From Oscillospiraceae bacterium (GTDB lineage Bacteria > Bacillota > Clostridia > Oscillospirales > Ruminococcaceae): 61,932 bases of DNA. Positions 1-7,988 of this stretch are shown piece by piece (within the stretch, counting starts at the first letter, position 1; every line of letters starts with the position of its first letter). Under the pieces are notes generated by a model. That model did no database searches and was not told where the DNA came from. It worked only from the letters and a program-made list of their open reading frames with translations. The stretch is from NCBI GenBank assembly GCA_024404875.1, contig JAKSPK010000009.1, forward strand, positions 1-61,932, read 5' to 3'. The translations under genes were made by a program, and so were the position numbers.

Positions 1-80
1 GGACATGACCGGAGCCGCAGGGCGAGCGGCATCCGGCGGCGAAAAGTTCTGGACAAAGCAGAAATGAAACCCCTATTTTC

Positions 81-127
81 TACCAAGAATATCCCGTCTG
101 ATTGGCTCAGACGGGATATTCTTGGTA
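81..127. repeat. Perfect 20-bp inverted repeat, 7-nt loop
   Basis: Arms at 81-100 and 108-127 are exact reverse complements (left arm TACCAAGAATATCCCGTCTG) around the loop ATTGGCT. No T-tract follows on either strand, so it is not a typical intrinsic terminator. It could be a strong RNA hairpin, a small repeat element or a protein-binding site. Confidence 0.8.
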
Positions 128-278
128 CATTCGGTTATTTCGCGGTGGGCTTCAGCGCGCATACGATGAAAAACGGCAGCTTTTGATTGTTCGTCAACGA
201 TCATGAAAATGACCGGAAGACCGAGCCGGACTGATTTCAGCTTCAGAGCTGCTGTGCATTCTCTCTTGTTGTGTGTGC

Positions 279-308
279 AAAAAACGCCTGCCGTTTCGGA
301 CAGGCGCT
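279..308 (-). terminator. Rho-independent terminator of the AraC-type gene
   Basis: Read on the minus strand, CGCCTG and CAGGCG pair around CCGAAACGG with one bulged T, followed at once by a run of six T. It begins about ten bases past the stop of the AraC-type gene. Confidence 0.8.
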
Positions 309-317
309 TTGGCATGG

Positions 318-1232
318 TTATGTATGCGTTGCGGGATGGGGCTCGGGTTCGTGCTCCGGCGGCGGGACATCGCCGGTGGAACGATACATCCGCTGGAAAT
401 TTGACGGCGTGCAGTGCTTGATCTCTTTGAAGATCCGGTTGAAGGTTGAGAGACTGGTGAATCCGGCGCGCATTGCAACCTCAGTGATCGGGATTGTTGG
501 ATCGAGCAGCAGCACCTCCGCTGTGCGCGTCCTGCGGATATTGATATACTGGAGATAAGACATTGCATTGTACTGCTTGAACAGGCGTGAGAAGTGGTAT
601 TTGCTGTAGCCTGCGATATCAGCGAGCGTGTCCAGCGAGATCTCGTACATATAATTCTGGTCGATATATTTCAGCACTTGCTGGAATTTCTCATTGTATT
701 GCAGCATCTTATCCTTATCGGCGCTCATCGTATGCATTGCCTGATGAAACTGCTGTTCGCGGACAGCGACCAGGAGGTCGATGAGGTCGGCATAGATGCG
801 TGCATCGGAAATGGCGGACTCCTCATAGTAATGCGTATAGATATTCAGCAAACAGCGCTGCGCACGGAGCGAGAGCTCACGGTCAAGCTCTGGTGTGATG
901 ACAAATGTCGAATTGAACAGCGGCAGGATCGCTTCGAGCGCTGGATTGCCGTTCAGCACATCCTGACTGCACTGGAAGATGATGCGGCGGCCGGGGTATT
1001 CCGGCAGCGTATGCAGCTCACCGGGCGGGATGATGATGACATCACGCTCGCGCAGATTGAATTGTTGGTTGCCGGTGAGGACGGTAAAGTCATTTTCCAG
1101 CGGCATGATGATCTCGACGGCGGTGTGCCAGTGCGTCGGATAATATTCTGTTTCAACATTGTCATAGAGCATGACGAACCGTTTGTTTTCGTATTCAACA
1201 GTTTCGTATTCTCCGGAAAGATTCTTAATCAC
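318..1232 (-). CDS. AraC-family transcriptional regulator with cupin sensor domain
   Basis: This 304-residue protein has the classic two-part layout. An N-terminal cupin-like sensor (about 25-150) carries an HWH motif near residue 35 and the phrase RDVIIIPPGELHTLPE. A C-terminal pair of helix-turn-helix motifs (about 203-222 and 250-271) ends in the usual FNRIFK region. Such proteins bind DNA as dimers and respond to a small ligand, often a sugar; the ligand cannot be read here. Translation most likely starts at GTG 1230-1232, because AAAGGAGG lies seven bases upstream. The final 20 residues are rich in proline, glutamate and histidine. The gene is monocistronic, with its own promoter and terminator, so its target is probably elsewhere. 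Confidence 0.9.
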   Translation of the reverse strand: MIKNLSGEYETVEYENKRFVMLYDNVETEYYPTHWHTAVEIIMPLENDFTVLTGNQQFNLRERDVIIIPPGELHTLPEYPGRRIIFQCSQDVLNGNPALEAILPLFNSTFVITPELDRELSLRAQRCLLNIYTHYYEESAISDARIYADLIDLLVAVREQQFHQAMHTMSADKDKMLQYNEKFQQVLKYIDQNYMYEISLDTLADIAGYSKYHFSRLFKQYNAMSYLQYINIRRTRTAEVLLLDPTIPITEVAMRAGFTSLSTFNRIFKEIKHCTPSNFQRMYRSTGDVPPPEHEPEPHPATHT

Positions 1233-1297
1233 AGTACAGCCCTCCTTTCGGCTTGATGAAAAGCGCAGGATAACATAATCGCATGATACTATTATTG

Positions 1298-1326
1298 ATT
1301 ATATCGCAAAAGTTGAAAATTGTAAA
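1298..1326 (-). promoter_or_regulatory. SigA-type promoter of the AraC-type gene
   Basis: On the minus strand TTTACA is separated by exactly 17 bases from TATAAT. It lies about 65 bases upstream of the GTG start. Confidence 0.75.
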
Positions 1327-1445
1327 GAGGATTTCCGCGATTGTTGACCTGCCAGACGAAAAATACCGCGAAATGCACAAACATCAAACAATAAAAATAT
1401 GCAGATTGCCGGTTTGCAGCAGTATTCGCTTGGGGAAACAAACGC

Positions 1446-1481
1446 AAAAAAGGCTGCATATCCGCAGTGGATATGCAGCCT
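1446..1481 (-). terminator. Terminator of the rplJ-rplL operon
   Basis: A 13-bp perfect stem (1451-1463 with 1469-1481, AGGCTGCATATCC) has a 5-base loop and is followed on the minus strand by a T run. It sits about 20 bases after the rplL stop. Confidence 0.9.
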
Positions 1482-1502
1482 TTCTCATAAACAGAAGTAA
1501 AA

Positions 1503-1874
1503 TTACTTCAGCTCGATGGTAGCGCCTGCCTCTTCGAGCTTCTTCTTGATCTCTTCAGCCTCTGCCTTCGGAGCAGCTTCTTTCAGAGTGCCGAGACCCT
1601 CAACAGCAGCCTTTGCTTCCTTCAGGCCGAGACCGAGAACGTCCTTAACAGCCTTGATAACATTCATCTTGGAATCGCCGAAGGACTTGAGAACGATGTC
1701 GAACTCAGTCTTCTCTGCCTCAGCAGCTGCGCCAGCGCCTGCTGCCGGACCTGCTGCTGCAACAACAGCGGTAACACCGAACTCCTCCTGGATTGCCTCG
1801 ACCAGCTCTGCGAGCTCGAGAACGGAGAGAGCCTTGATATCTTCAATAAACTTCATTGTCTTCTCGGAAGCCAT
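1503..1874 (-). CDS. rplL: 50S ribosomal protein L7/L12
   Basis: The 123-residue acidic protein has the standard L7/L12 arrangement: an N-terminal dimerisation helix, an alanine- and glycine-rich hinge (about 37-52) and a C-terminal globular domain containing KIxVIKxVR-like sequence ([20 protein letters not shown]). Its length is normal. It forms the ribosomal stalk that recruits translation GTPases and binds L10, encoded just upstream. A good ribosome site (AAAGGAGAA) precedes the ATG, and 55 bases separate it from rplJ. Control is expected through the shared L10 leader. Confidence 0.97.
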   Translation of the reverse strand: MASEKTMKFIEDIKALSVLELAELVEAIQEEFGVTAVVAAAGPAAGAGAAAEAEKTEFDIVLKSFGDSKMNVIKAVKDVLGLGLKEAKAAVEGLGTLKEAAPKAEAEEIKKKLEEAGATIELK

Positions 1875-1929
1875 GATAATTCTCCTTTACAAATAATAAT
1901 TAAAATTTGGATTTCAGGCAGCTTTCTGA

Positions 1930-2439
1930 TTAAGCAGCCTCTTCGTTTTTCTTGTCCACGAGTGCCTGCAGCGTAGCAGCGAGCTTCTGCATCGGGCCCT
2001 GGAGAGCGCCGACGAGCTGTGCGAGCAGGATATCCTTGGACGGGATTTTGGAGAGCGCGACGACCTGAGCAGCGTCGAAGAACTCACCATCAACAAAGCC
2101 AGCCTTGAGGCTGAATTTGCCATTGGACTTCTCAGCGTATTCGCCGAGGATGCGGGCTGCAACAGTCTGATCGCCTTCGCTGATTGCGATTGCGGTCGTG
2201 CCCTCAAGCACGCTGTCAAACTGCTCATAGCCGATGTTGTGCATAGCGAGACGGATCAGGGTATTCTTCTGCACAGAGTAGGTGACGCCAGCCTCACGCA
2301 GTTCCTTACGGAGCTGGGTGTCGTCTGCGACATTGATGCCCTTGTAGTCTACCAGCACGCAGGCAGTAGCCTTCTGGAGCTGCTCGGTGAGCGCTGCGAC
2401 CTTTGCCTGTTTTGCCTGCAAAACCTTTTCACTTGGCAT
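1930..2439 (-). CDS. rplJ: 50S ribosomal protein L10
   Basis: This 169-residue protein starts MPSEKVLQAKQ and matches L10, which anchors L7/L12 dimers to the ribosome. The conserved phrases VDYKGINVADDTQLRKELR and LRxAxxxYxVxKNTL-like sequence are visible in the N-terminal half, and the C-terminal helix that binds L12 ends EEAA. The start at 2439 is chosen because GGAGGTG lies eight bases upstream; the frame is open further upstream but that segment overlaps the leader RNA. L10 (or L10-L12) normally binds its own leader to repress the operon. Confidence 0.97.
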   Translation of the reverse strand: MPSEKVLQAKQAKVAALTEQLQKATACVLVDYKGINVADDTQLRKELREAGVTYSVQKNTLIRLAMHNIGYEQFDSVLEGTTAIAISEGDQTVAARILGEYAEKSNGKFSLKAGFVDGEFFDAAQVVALSKIPSKDILLAQLVGALQGPMQKLAATLQALVDKKNEEAA

Positions 2440-2495
2440 TTTGGATTCACCTCCGATTCTTTGATAGCCTGATGAAACTGCGAAGCGGAGGCAAT

Positions 2496-2525
2496 AAAAA
2501 AGCCTCTCCCGAAAAAGCGGAGAGG
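2496..2525 (-). terminator. Attenuator hairpin between L10 leader and rplJ
   Basis: On the minus strand GCCTCTCC (2518-2525 side) pairs with GGAGAGGC (2502-2509 side) and is followed by six T. It lies between the L10 leader and the rplJ ribosome site, so it probably works as the transcription attenuator of the leader. Confidence 0.8.
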
Positions 2526-2606
2526 CGGAGTTCCGGTAATGTAACGGAACGACCGGCACTCCTCGGCCGGACTTATGCCTTGCGGCTGCCTGCTGTCTTT
2601 GGAATA
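2526..2606 (-). promoter_or_regulatory. Ribosomal protein L10 leader RNA
   Basis: The minus-strand leader contains CAAAGACAGCAGG and CCGGCCGAGG, the two most conserved blocks of the Firmicute L10 leader (Rfam L10_leader), in the right order about 25 bases apart. It lies between a strong promoter and an attenuator hairpin upstream of rplJ. The family match is from memory of the consensus; a covariance search would settle it. Confidence 0.75.
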
Positions 2607-2637
2607 CGGGATTCGTATGATTCATTCAAGCCTGTTT

Positions 2638-2666
2638 ATTATAACACATTTGATCCGATTTGTCAA
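2638..2666 (-). promoter_or_regulatory. Consensus SigA promoter of rplJ-rplL
   Basis: TTGACA, a 17-base spacer and TATAAT match the consensus at all twelve positions on the minus strand, as expected for a ribosomal protein operon. The start site would be near 2631, giving a leader of about 190 bases. Confidence 0.92.
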
Positions 2667-2697
2667 GCCCTGTTTTTTGTTTTTTTGCAAAGGGAGC

Positions 2698-3192
2698 TCA
2701 GCGGTTATTGACGGGCTCCGGATAGAGGTCATGATGCGTGAGTCGATCCCATGCGACCTGCTCCCATTTTGTACCGGGCATACCGTAATTGCAGTAGGGG
2801 TCGATCGAGATGCCGCCGCGGGGAAGAAACTTGCCCCAGACTTCAATATATGCGGGCTCCATGAGTCGGATCAGATCGTTCATGATGATATTCACGCAGT
2901 CCTCGTGAAAATCGCCGTGATTGCGGAAGCTGAACAGATATAGCTTCAGCGATTTGCTCTCGACCATTTTTCGGCGCGGCACATATGAAATATAGATCGT
3001 CGCGAAATCCGGCTGACCGGTGATTGGGCAGAGCGATGTGAATTCCGGACAGTTGAATTTCACGAAATAATCGCGGCCGGGGTGCTTATTCTCAAAGGTT
3101 TCAAGAACCGAAGGATCGTAGTCCTGCGGATATTTTGTATGCTGATTGCCGAGGAGCGTCATGCCCTCCTGCTCTCTGTTTCGTTCACTCAT
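2698..3192 (-). CDS. queF: NADPH-dependent 7-cyano-7-deazaguanine reductase (preQ0 reductase)
   Basis: The enzyme reduces the nitrile of preQ0 to the amine of preQ1, the base inserted into tRNA on the way to queuosine. The 164-residue length fits the short, unimodular Bacillus-type QueF. Cys55 and Asp62 in [12 protein letters not shown] are the expected thioimide nucleophile and acid, and [19 protein letters not shown] is the QueF signature. The start at 3192 is preferred because AGAGGAG lies just upstream; a longer frame exists without a site. It is the last gene of the queuosine operon, 86 bases after queC. A positive queF fits preQ1 as the riboswitch ligand. Confidence 0.96.
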   Translation of the reverse strand: MSERNREQEGMTLLGNQHTKYPQDYDPSVLETFENKHPGRDYFVKFNCPEFTSLCPITGQPDFATIYISYVPRRKMVESKSLKLYLFSFRNHGDFHEDCVNIIMNDLIRLMEPAYIEVWGKFLPRGGISIDPYCNYGMPGTKWEQVAWDRLTHHDLYPEPVNNR

Positions 3193-3278
3193 AATGCTAT
3201 CTCCTCTGATTGAAAGATTCATGCGGTTTCTTAGGGCGATACAGCCAGGCCGTCAGGCGGGTTTGGGGCGGTGCTGTC

Positions 3279-3971
3279 TTAGCATGGGGAAGCCGTTGCC
3301 GGATCGCTGACGCCGTTTGCAGCAAATGCCGCAGCACGGTCGCGGCAGGTACCGCAGAGTCCGCAGGGACGCTCACCGCCCTCATAGCAGCTCCATGTCA
3401 GATGATACGGCGCATTCAGCCGCAGTCCCTCCGCAACGACATCCGCCTTTGTCTTTCCGACGAACGGTGCCTCTATCCGCAGCTGCTTTCCGCTGCCGAG
3501 GAAGATCGCAGTATTGATCGCGTCATTGAATTCCTGACTGCAATCGGGATATGCATTGCCTGCGGCATCGTCGGCATGTGCGCCGTAATAGATTACGCTG
3601 CATCCGTTCGAGAGCGCAAAGCTTGCCGCCGAGGAGAGGAACAGCCCGTTCCGGAAAGGCACATATGTCGAGACCGGTGCACCGTCTGTTGCAGTAAGCT
3701 GCTCGGCATAGCTTTCCTTCGGGATCTCCTGCGAACTGCCCTTTAGCAGTGAGCAGTCTGAATCGGCAAAAATCGCTGCGAGATCCAGTGTGTGCAGCCG
3801 GACACCGTAATATGCTGCCACTGCCCTTGCTGCTTCCAGTTCCTTTGTGTGTTTTTGTCCGTAGCTGACGGACAGTGCCAGCACATTTTCTATGCCGTAC
3901 CGTTCGATTGCAAGCGCCAGACAGGTTGTGCTGTCCAGACCGCCGCTGAATAAAACCAATGCTTTCATCAT
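3279..3971 (-). CDS. queC: 7-cyano-7-deazaguanine synthase
   Basis: QueC converts 7-carboxy-7-deazaguanine to preQ0 using ATP and ammonia. The 230-residue protein begins with the ATP-pyrophosphatase P-loop SGGLDS at residues 9-14. The C-terminal zinc site has four cysteines at about 195, 203, 206 and 209 ([15 protein letters not shown]). The first of two adjacent ATG codons overlaps the folE stop as ATGA, so the two genes are probably translationally coupled. The ribosome site GAGGGTG lies inside the end of folE. Confidence 0.96.
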   Translation of the reverse strand: MMKALVLFSGGLDSTTCLALAIERYGIENVLALSVSYGQKHTKELEAARAVAAYYGVRLHTLDLAAIFADSDCSLLKGSSQEIPKESYAEQLTATDGAPVSTYVPFRNGLFLSSAASFALSNGCSVIYYGAHADDAAGNAYPDCSQEFNDAINTAIFLGSGKQLRIEAPFVGKTKADVVAEGLRLNAPYHLTWSCYEGGERPCGLCGTCRDRAAAFAANGVSDPATASPC

Positions 3972-4537
3972 TTCACACCCTCTGAGATCAGTCTTTGCAG
4001 ATTACGGTCATCACGGAATGCGCCGCAGAATGTCTGCGTGACAGTTCGCGCAGATGCATTGCGGATGCCGCGTGCTGTCATGCAGCTATGCGTACCTGCG
4101 ATCACTACGCCGACATCGGGCGTATCGGCTGCATCCATCATGATTTCTGCGATATCCGCGCCGAGACGCTCCTGTAATTGCAGGCGCTTTGCCGCGAGGT
4201 CGCAGATTCGCGCGATTTTGCTCAGGCCGATCACTCTGCCGTTCGGCACATAGGCTACATTCACCGACATATCGTACATCAGCGCGAGATGATGTTCGCA
4301 GTAGGAAAATACCTCAATATCGCGCACGACCACGGGACCGGCATGCTTCGGCGCTTCAAAGGTCTTGCCGAATTTTTCCGCGATCTCGTGATTGGTATAG
4401 TTGAGCCCTTCGAACACCTCAGCGTACATTCTCGCAACGCGTTCCGGCGTTTCAAGCAGTCCCTCGCGTTCAGGATTTTCTCCGAGTGCGATGAGAATGC
4501 CGCGGATATGCTCTTCGATTGCTTTCCGGTCAATCAT
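3968..4537 (-). CDS. folE: GTP cyclohydrolase I (FolE-type)
   Basis: The 189-residue protein matches type I GTP cyclohydrolase, which makes dihydroneopterin triphosphate from GTP. Typical segments are [18 protein letters not shown], the zinc-binding [13 protein letters not shown], and the C-terminal [10 protein letters not shown]. Because it sits between queE and queC, its product probably feeds QueD for queuosine rather than, or in addition to, folate. The ATG has GAGGTGAAAG upstream. A 171-base gap with only a weak hairpin separates it from queE. Confidence 0.95.
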   Translation of the reverse strand: MIDRKAIEEHIRGILIALGENPEREGLLETPERVARMYAEVFEGLNYTNHEIAEKFGKTFEAPKHAGPVVVRDIEVFSYCEHHLALMYDMSVNVAYVPNGRVIGLSKIARICDLAAKRLQLQERLGADIAEIMMDAADTPDVGVVIAGTHSCMTARGIRNASARTVTQTFCGAFRDDRNLQRLISEGVK

Positions 4538-4708
4538 GCTTTCACCTCATATATGTTATTAGGACAAATCGAAATTTATCTCGCTGCGGCGGAAAAGAGT
4601 TATCCGCTTCGCGGATGCTGATTAGAATGTGAGTCTTACTTGCTGGCGCGGAGACTTGGGAACGCAGCATATTCCGCCGAGGCCGATATCATTCTGCGCT
4701 TTTCCGTT

Positions 4709-5374
4709 TCATACACCTGTTGCCTGCGGATCCCAGATGAATTTGTGTAATTGTAATTGCAGCCGGAATTTTCCCATTCGTTCGGCCTTCATGATTTCAA
4801 CGATCTCCGCCGGATCAATGCGCCCGAACACCGGACTCAGATACATTGGACACTGCGGCCGAAACTGCTCCGCAATCTGCTTTGCACGCAGCACATCCTC
4901 CCGCGATCCGCAGACGAATTTCACGGTGTCCTGCGCTTGCAGCAGCGCAAAATTCTCTGTTCGCATATGTTGTTCCATTTGGCTGGAGGGGAGTTTGTAG
5001 TCCATCGTGAAAGCAGCGCCGCAATGGAGGAACGGTTCCAGCGGAATGGCGCCGTTTGTTTCGATCTCAGTCCGCATTCCCATGTCCGAAAGCATTCGGA
5101 TTACATCGGCAATATGCTTTTGCAGGAGCGGCTCACCGCCTGTAAGCGTGACATTGCGTACGCCCTGTGCTGCAGCATTCTCCGCGATTCCCTGTATCTC
5201 ACGCAGCGTTACTTTTTCATGCGGCGCATCCTTGCCGCAGGCCCATGCTGTATCGCACCAGTCGCATCGCAGATTGCAGCCTGCAAACCGCAGGAACAGA
5301 GCAAGCTCGCCGGCGAATTGTCCTTCGCCGTTGATGCTGATGAAATGCTCTGCGAGCTGAAAGGTTTTGTCCAT
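4709..5374 (-). CDS. queE: 7-carboxy-7-deazaguanine synthase, radical SAM
   Basis: QueE rearranges carboxy-tetrahydropterin to 7-carboxy-7-deazaguanine using S-adenosylmethionine. The 221-residue protein carries the iron-sulfur motif C33-x3-C37-x2-C40 (CNLRCDWC) followed by the TLTGGEPLLQ segment expected for SAM binding. The start at 5374 is chosen because GAGGTGTG, formed by the last codons of queD, lies just upstream; only one base separates the queD stop from this ATG, indicating translational coupling. Confidence 0.95.
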   Translation of the reverse strand: MDKTFQLAEHFISINGEGQFAGELALFLRFAGCNLRCDWCDTAWACGKDAPHEKVTLREIQGIAENAAAQGVRNVTLTGGEPLLQKHIADVIRMLSDMGMRTEIETNGAIPLEPFLHCGAAFTMDYKLPSSQMEQHMRTENFALLQAQDTVKFVCGSREDVLRAKQIAEQFRPQCPMYLSPVFGRIDPAEIVEIMKAERMGKFRLQLQLHKFIWDPQATGV

Positions 5375-5375
5375 A

Positions 5376-5795
5376 TCACACCTCATAGGACGCGCAGTTT
5401 TCCGGTGTTTCATAAACGGTCATGCGCCGTACCGGAATTCCCTGCGCCGTCAGCGCTTCATAAAAGGCTCTCGCGAAATTTTCTGCAGTCGGGCGGTAGG
5501 GGACTTCGATCAGTCGGAAGTGCTCGTCCTGCATCGCCGCGAGCGTCGCGGGCTTCAGCGAGCCCTGCTCATAGATCAGGGCGTGGTCATAGGCATCTGC
5601 GAGCTGCCGGACGGCCTTTTTCAGATCACCGAAATCGATGACCATGCCGCGCTTTTCACCGGATTCCAGCAGGAAATCCGCAGCGGCTTCGGCTTCGATC
5701 AGCCAGTGATGCCCGTGCAGATTGGCACATTTTCCGTTGTAGCCCGCGAGGAAATGTGCGCTGTCAAATGCCGCGGATGTTTTCAGAATATACAT
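5376..5795 (-). CDS. queD: 6-carboxy-5,6,7,8-tetrahydropterin synthase
   Basis: QueD turns dihydroneopterin triphosphate into 6-carboxytetrahydropterin. The 139-residue protein belongs to the 6-pyruvoyl-tetrahydropterin synthase fold: zinc ligands His14, His27 and His29 and catalytic Cys23 are all present (AHFLAGYNGKCANLHGHHW), and DFGDLK is the usual mid-protein signature. Translation starts at 5795 after GAGGAT. It is the first gene of the operon, directly behind the preQ1 riboswitch and terminator. Confidence 0.95.
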   Translation of the reverse strand: MYILKTSAAFDSAHFLAGYNGKCANLHGHHWLIEAEAAADFLLESGEKRGMVIDFGDLKKAVRQLADAYDHALIYEQGSLKPATLAAMQDEHFRLIEVPYRPTAENFARAFYEALTAQGIPVRRMTVYETPENCASYEV

Positions 5796-5805
5796 ATTAT
5801 TATCC

Positions 5806-5841
5806 TCAAAAAAAGCGCCTGTCCGCAGTGCAGACAGGCGC
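5806..5841 (-). terminator. Riboswitch-controlled intrinsic terminator upstream of queD
   Basis: A 9-bp perfect stem (GCGCCTGTC at 5815-5823 with GACAGGCGC at 5833-5841) is followed by seven T on the minus strand, ending right before the queD ribosome site. Its position just after the aptamer indicates transcription attenuation. Confidence 0.88.
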
Positions 5842-5861
5842 AATAATCCCGTAATGTCTGC

Positions 5862-5903
5862 CCTAGTTTTGTTTCACAGCAGGATGGTGCAAGCGAACTG
5901 CTG
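5862..5903 (-). promoter_or_regulatory. preQ1-I riboswitch aptamer
   Basis: On the minus strand CAGCAG pairs with CTGCTG around a C/T-rich loop, followed by the A-rich tail TGAAACAAAACTAGG. This is the compact H-type pseudoknot layout of class I preQ1 aptamers, and the tail closely resembles the thermoanaerobacterial example (AACAAAACAAGG). It lies between a SigA promoter and a terminator in front of a complete preQ1 operon. The context makes the call strong, although I cannot run a covariance model. Confidence 0.85.
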
Positions 5904-5931
5904 GTATGCACATTCGGCGCATACAAGTGGT

Positions 5932-5960
5932 AGTATACCATATTCGTGAAAAAAAGTCAA
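5932..5960 (-). promoter_or_regulatory. SigA promoter of the queuosine operon
   Basis: TTGACT, 17 bases, TATACT on the minus strand. It is divergent from the promoter at 6002-6030, with 41 bases between the two -35 elements. Confidence 0.85.
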
Positions 5961-6001
5961 GCCGTCAGCGCATACAAAATTAGCCACGAATCAGTTTTTG
6001 A

Positions 6002-6030
6002 TTGACTTCCTTATTCGGATATGATATAAT
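6002..6030 (+). promoter_or_regulatory. SigA promoter of the PstS-like membrane protein gene
   Basis: TTGACT, 17 bases, TATAAT on the plus strand. The start codon is 66 bases downstream of the -10 element. Confidence 0.85.
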
Positions 6031-6095
6031 TTATTTGCATAATGCTTCGACATCCGAATCGGTTGAAAGTCTGAATTTCATGGAGGAATCAACAA

Positions 6096-7574
6096 ATGAA
6101 AACATTATTAAAATCATTGAAATATTACGCACTCATTCCACTGATTGCTTCTATTCCCGGTCTCGCTTTGACCCTATGCGGTTCTTTCGGGATGAAAGCA
6201 AGTGTTGTTGCAGTTCCGTTAGTGACTGCGTTGATCTATATTCTGTTCAGAAAAAAGATTGACATGAACTTTTCCGCCAAGACAAACGGAATCATTTTCC
6301 TTGCTCTGCTTGTGATTTTTACCGGAATGATGGTGGTTGCAGATGGAAATGTTGAAAGCCTTATGATGAGCTATTTCAGTTTCCTTATTTTACCATTCTT
6401 CCCCATCATGATCATTATGGCTCTTACGGGAGAATTCATGCTGCTTTATGCTGGTGCATTGCTGAGCTATCTGACTGCTTTCATTGTTTCAGCCTTCTTT
6501 GCAAAGATAAGCAAAAAAATATATATCCTTCCCGGCATTGTGGGCGCTATTTGTATCGCTGCAAATATCGCTCTATATATAAACAGCCCAACAGTTAAAT
6601 ATGCAGGGCATGGTTTTGACTATATGCACGGCTACTCAAGTACAGATTTTACAGACTATACGGTTTATGCCGATCATTCAAAGCTCGCAGGACTTGATCA
6701 TAAACCTTCGTTTATGATCGAGAATGAAGACGAAATGCCTGTTCTTGACGGCGCAGAAGCTTGTTATCCGCTGTACGCGGCCTTTGCGAAAGCCCTCTAT
6801 AAAGATATTGATCAAATCGAAACAAAATATCTTGATACAGATGCTGCGTTCACAAATGGAAAGATTGTGACCATGACCAATACCATCTATGGCTTTGAAC
6901 GCCTTATGGATCGAGATGCCGAGAAGTTTGGAAAAAGGGTCGATATGTTTTTCGGAGCCAGACCTTCAGCATCTCAGATGGAAGCGGCGAAGGAAAACGG
7001 TGTAGAACTCGATATTACACCAATTGGAAAAGAGGCTTTTGTCTTCTTTGTGGAAGAGGATAATCCCATTGAAAACCTTACATCTGAGCAACTGAAGGCA
7101 ATATATCACGGAGATATCAAAAACTGGAGTGAACTTGGCGGCAAAGATCAGGAAATTCTGGCTTTCCAGCGTCCGAAGAATTCCGGTTCTCAAACGATGA
7201 TGGAATATTTTATGGGTGATGTTTCTTTGAAAGCGCCTCAGACCTATGAAAAGGTTGATGCCATGGCAGGGGTGATTAAAGAAGTCGCCCAGTATGCCAA
7301 TGAAAAAGGCGCTATCGGCTATTCCTTCCGTTACTTCTTGGAGGAGCTCGGACAGGAGGAGAAAGTAAAGATGCTTTCGATTGATGGTGTATACCCAACA
7401 CTTGACAACATTGAACACGGCAGTTATCCGCTCACAACAAATGTCTGCCTGGTTACGCGCAAAAACGAATTGAATCCGAATGTACAGAAGATGATCGACT
7501 TCATCCTTTCTGATGACGGTCAGGAAATCGTTCGAAAAACCGGATATGCCGGATTAGCAGAATATGATCAATGA
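6096..7574 (+). CDS. Membrane-anchored PstS-like (phosphate-binding type) protein
   Basis: The 492-residue protein has two parts. The first 160 residues hold about five hydrophobic segments (near 10-30, 31-50, 65-83, 95-135 and 142-162). The rest resembles periplasmic phosphate-binding proteins of the PBP_like_2/PstS type: ENLTSEQLKAIYHGDIKNWS, the ligand-region RPKNSGSQTMMEYFMG, and a C-terminal MIDFILSDDGQEIVRKTGYA. No pstC, pstA or pstB is next to it, so it may sense or tether rather than feed a transporter. The ligand is unproven. The DNA is visibly richer in A and T than its neighbours, suggesting recent acquisition. GGAGG lies eight bases before the ATG. Confidence 0.8.
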   Translation: MKTLLKSLKYYALIPLIASIPGLALTLCGSFGMKASVVAVPLVTALIYILFRKKIDMNFSAKTNGIIFLALLVIFTGMMVVADGNVESLMMSYFSFLILPFFPIMIIMALTGEFMLLYAGALLSYLTAFIVSAFFAKISKKIYILPGIVGAICIAANIALYINSPTVKYAGHGFDYMHGYSSTDFTDYTVYADHSKLAGLDHKPSFMIENEDEMPVLDGAEACYPLYAAFAKALYKDIDQIETKYLDTDAAFTNGKIVTMTNTIYGFERLMDRDAEKFGKRVDMFFGARPSASQMEAAKENGVELDITPIGKEAFVFFVEEDNPIENLTSEQLKAIYHGDIKNWSELGGKDQEILAFQRPKNSGSQTMMEYFMGDVSLKAPQTYEKVDAMAGVIKEVAQYANEKGAIGYSFRYFLEELGQEEKVKMLSIDGVYPTLDNIEHGSYPLTTNVCLVTRKNELNPNVQKMIDFILSDDGQEIVRKTGYAGLAEYDQ

Positions 7575-7584
7575 AAAATAGGGC

Positions 7585-7613
7585 TTGACAAATACCCCCG
7601 TCTGGTATATAAT
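7585..7613 (+). promoter_or_regulatory. Consensus SigA promoter of csoR-copA
   Basis: TTGACA, 17 bases, TATAAT, a perfect match. The spacer and the -10 element are covered by the first CsoR operator, the expected arrangement for repression by occlusion. Confidence 0.92.
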
Positions 7614-7634
7614 GTAAATACCAGACGGGGGTAT
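7592..7634 (+). promoter_or_regulatory. Duplicated CsoR operator in inverted orientation
   Basis: Two 17-base sites, ATACCCCCGTCTGGTAT (7592-7608) and its exact reverse complement (7618-7634), are separated by nine bases. Each resembles the GC-rich CsoR box known from Bacillus copZA. The first overlaps the promoter and the second covers the transcription start. The binding protein is inferred from the csoR gene 36 bases downstream. Confidence 0.8.
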
Positions 7635-7670
7635 TCCATCGGCTGCGAAAGTGAAAAAGGGGGAACGCAT

Positions 7671-7979
7671 ATGCCGGATACACGATGTCCGCACTGCGGC
7701 GGTAAAAAGACCGAACGCTCTGAAGAGGAGCGAAAAAAACTCATGAACAGGCTAAAACGCATCGAAGGACAGGTGCGCGGCTTGCAGCGTATGCTCGAAG
7801 AAGATGCCTACTGTGCGGATATCCTGACACAGTCAGCAGCGGTCAGTGCCGCGATCAATGCATTCAATAAAGATCTGCTTGTGCGGCATCTGCATACCTG
7901 TGTGGTGCGTGATATCCGATCAGGGGATGATGCAGCTGCCGATGAGCTTGCAGAGCTGGTCAAAAAACTGATGAAATGA
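7671..7979 (+). CDS. csoR: Copper-sensing transcriptional repressor CsoR
   Basis: This 102-residue all-helical repressor releases DNA when it binds Cu(I). The copper triad Cys48, His73 and Cys77 has exactly the spacing of the Mycobacterium CsoR triad (C-x24-H-x3-C). The family core RLKRIEGQVRGLQRMLEED is complete. An extra N-terminal CPHCGG (residues 6-11) is unusual and might bind metal. The gene leads a copper-export operon and its product probably acts on the double operator upstream. A run of G (AAAAAGGGGGAA) serves as ribosome site. Confidence 0.93.
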   Translation: MPDTRCPHCGGKKTERSEEERKKLMNRLKRIEGQVRGLQRMLEEDAYCADILTQSAAVSAAINAFNKDLLVRHLHTCVVRDIRSGDDAAADELAELVKKLMK

Positions 7980-7988
7980 GGGATCAAT

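Larger units (their letters stand above)
1..317. other. Left-edge region with no supported gene
   Basis: No convincing gene is visible. A plus-strand frame entering from the left edge stops at about position 67 and could be the tail of an upstream gene. An ATG overlapping that stop opens a 40-codon frame (64-186), but this frame runs through the perfect inverted repeat at 81-127 and shows no recognisable domain. The right part holds the terminator of the AraC-type gene. Confidence 0.4.

Noticed and set aside
2440-2625. 62-residue N-terminal extension of L10
   Set aside because: The frame is open, but it crosses the leader RNA and attenuator, and the strong ribosome site fits the shorter start with normal family length.
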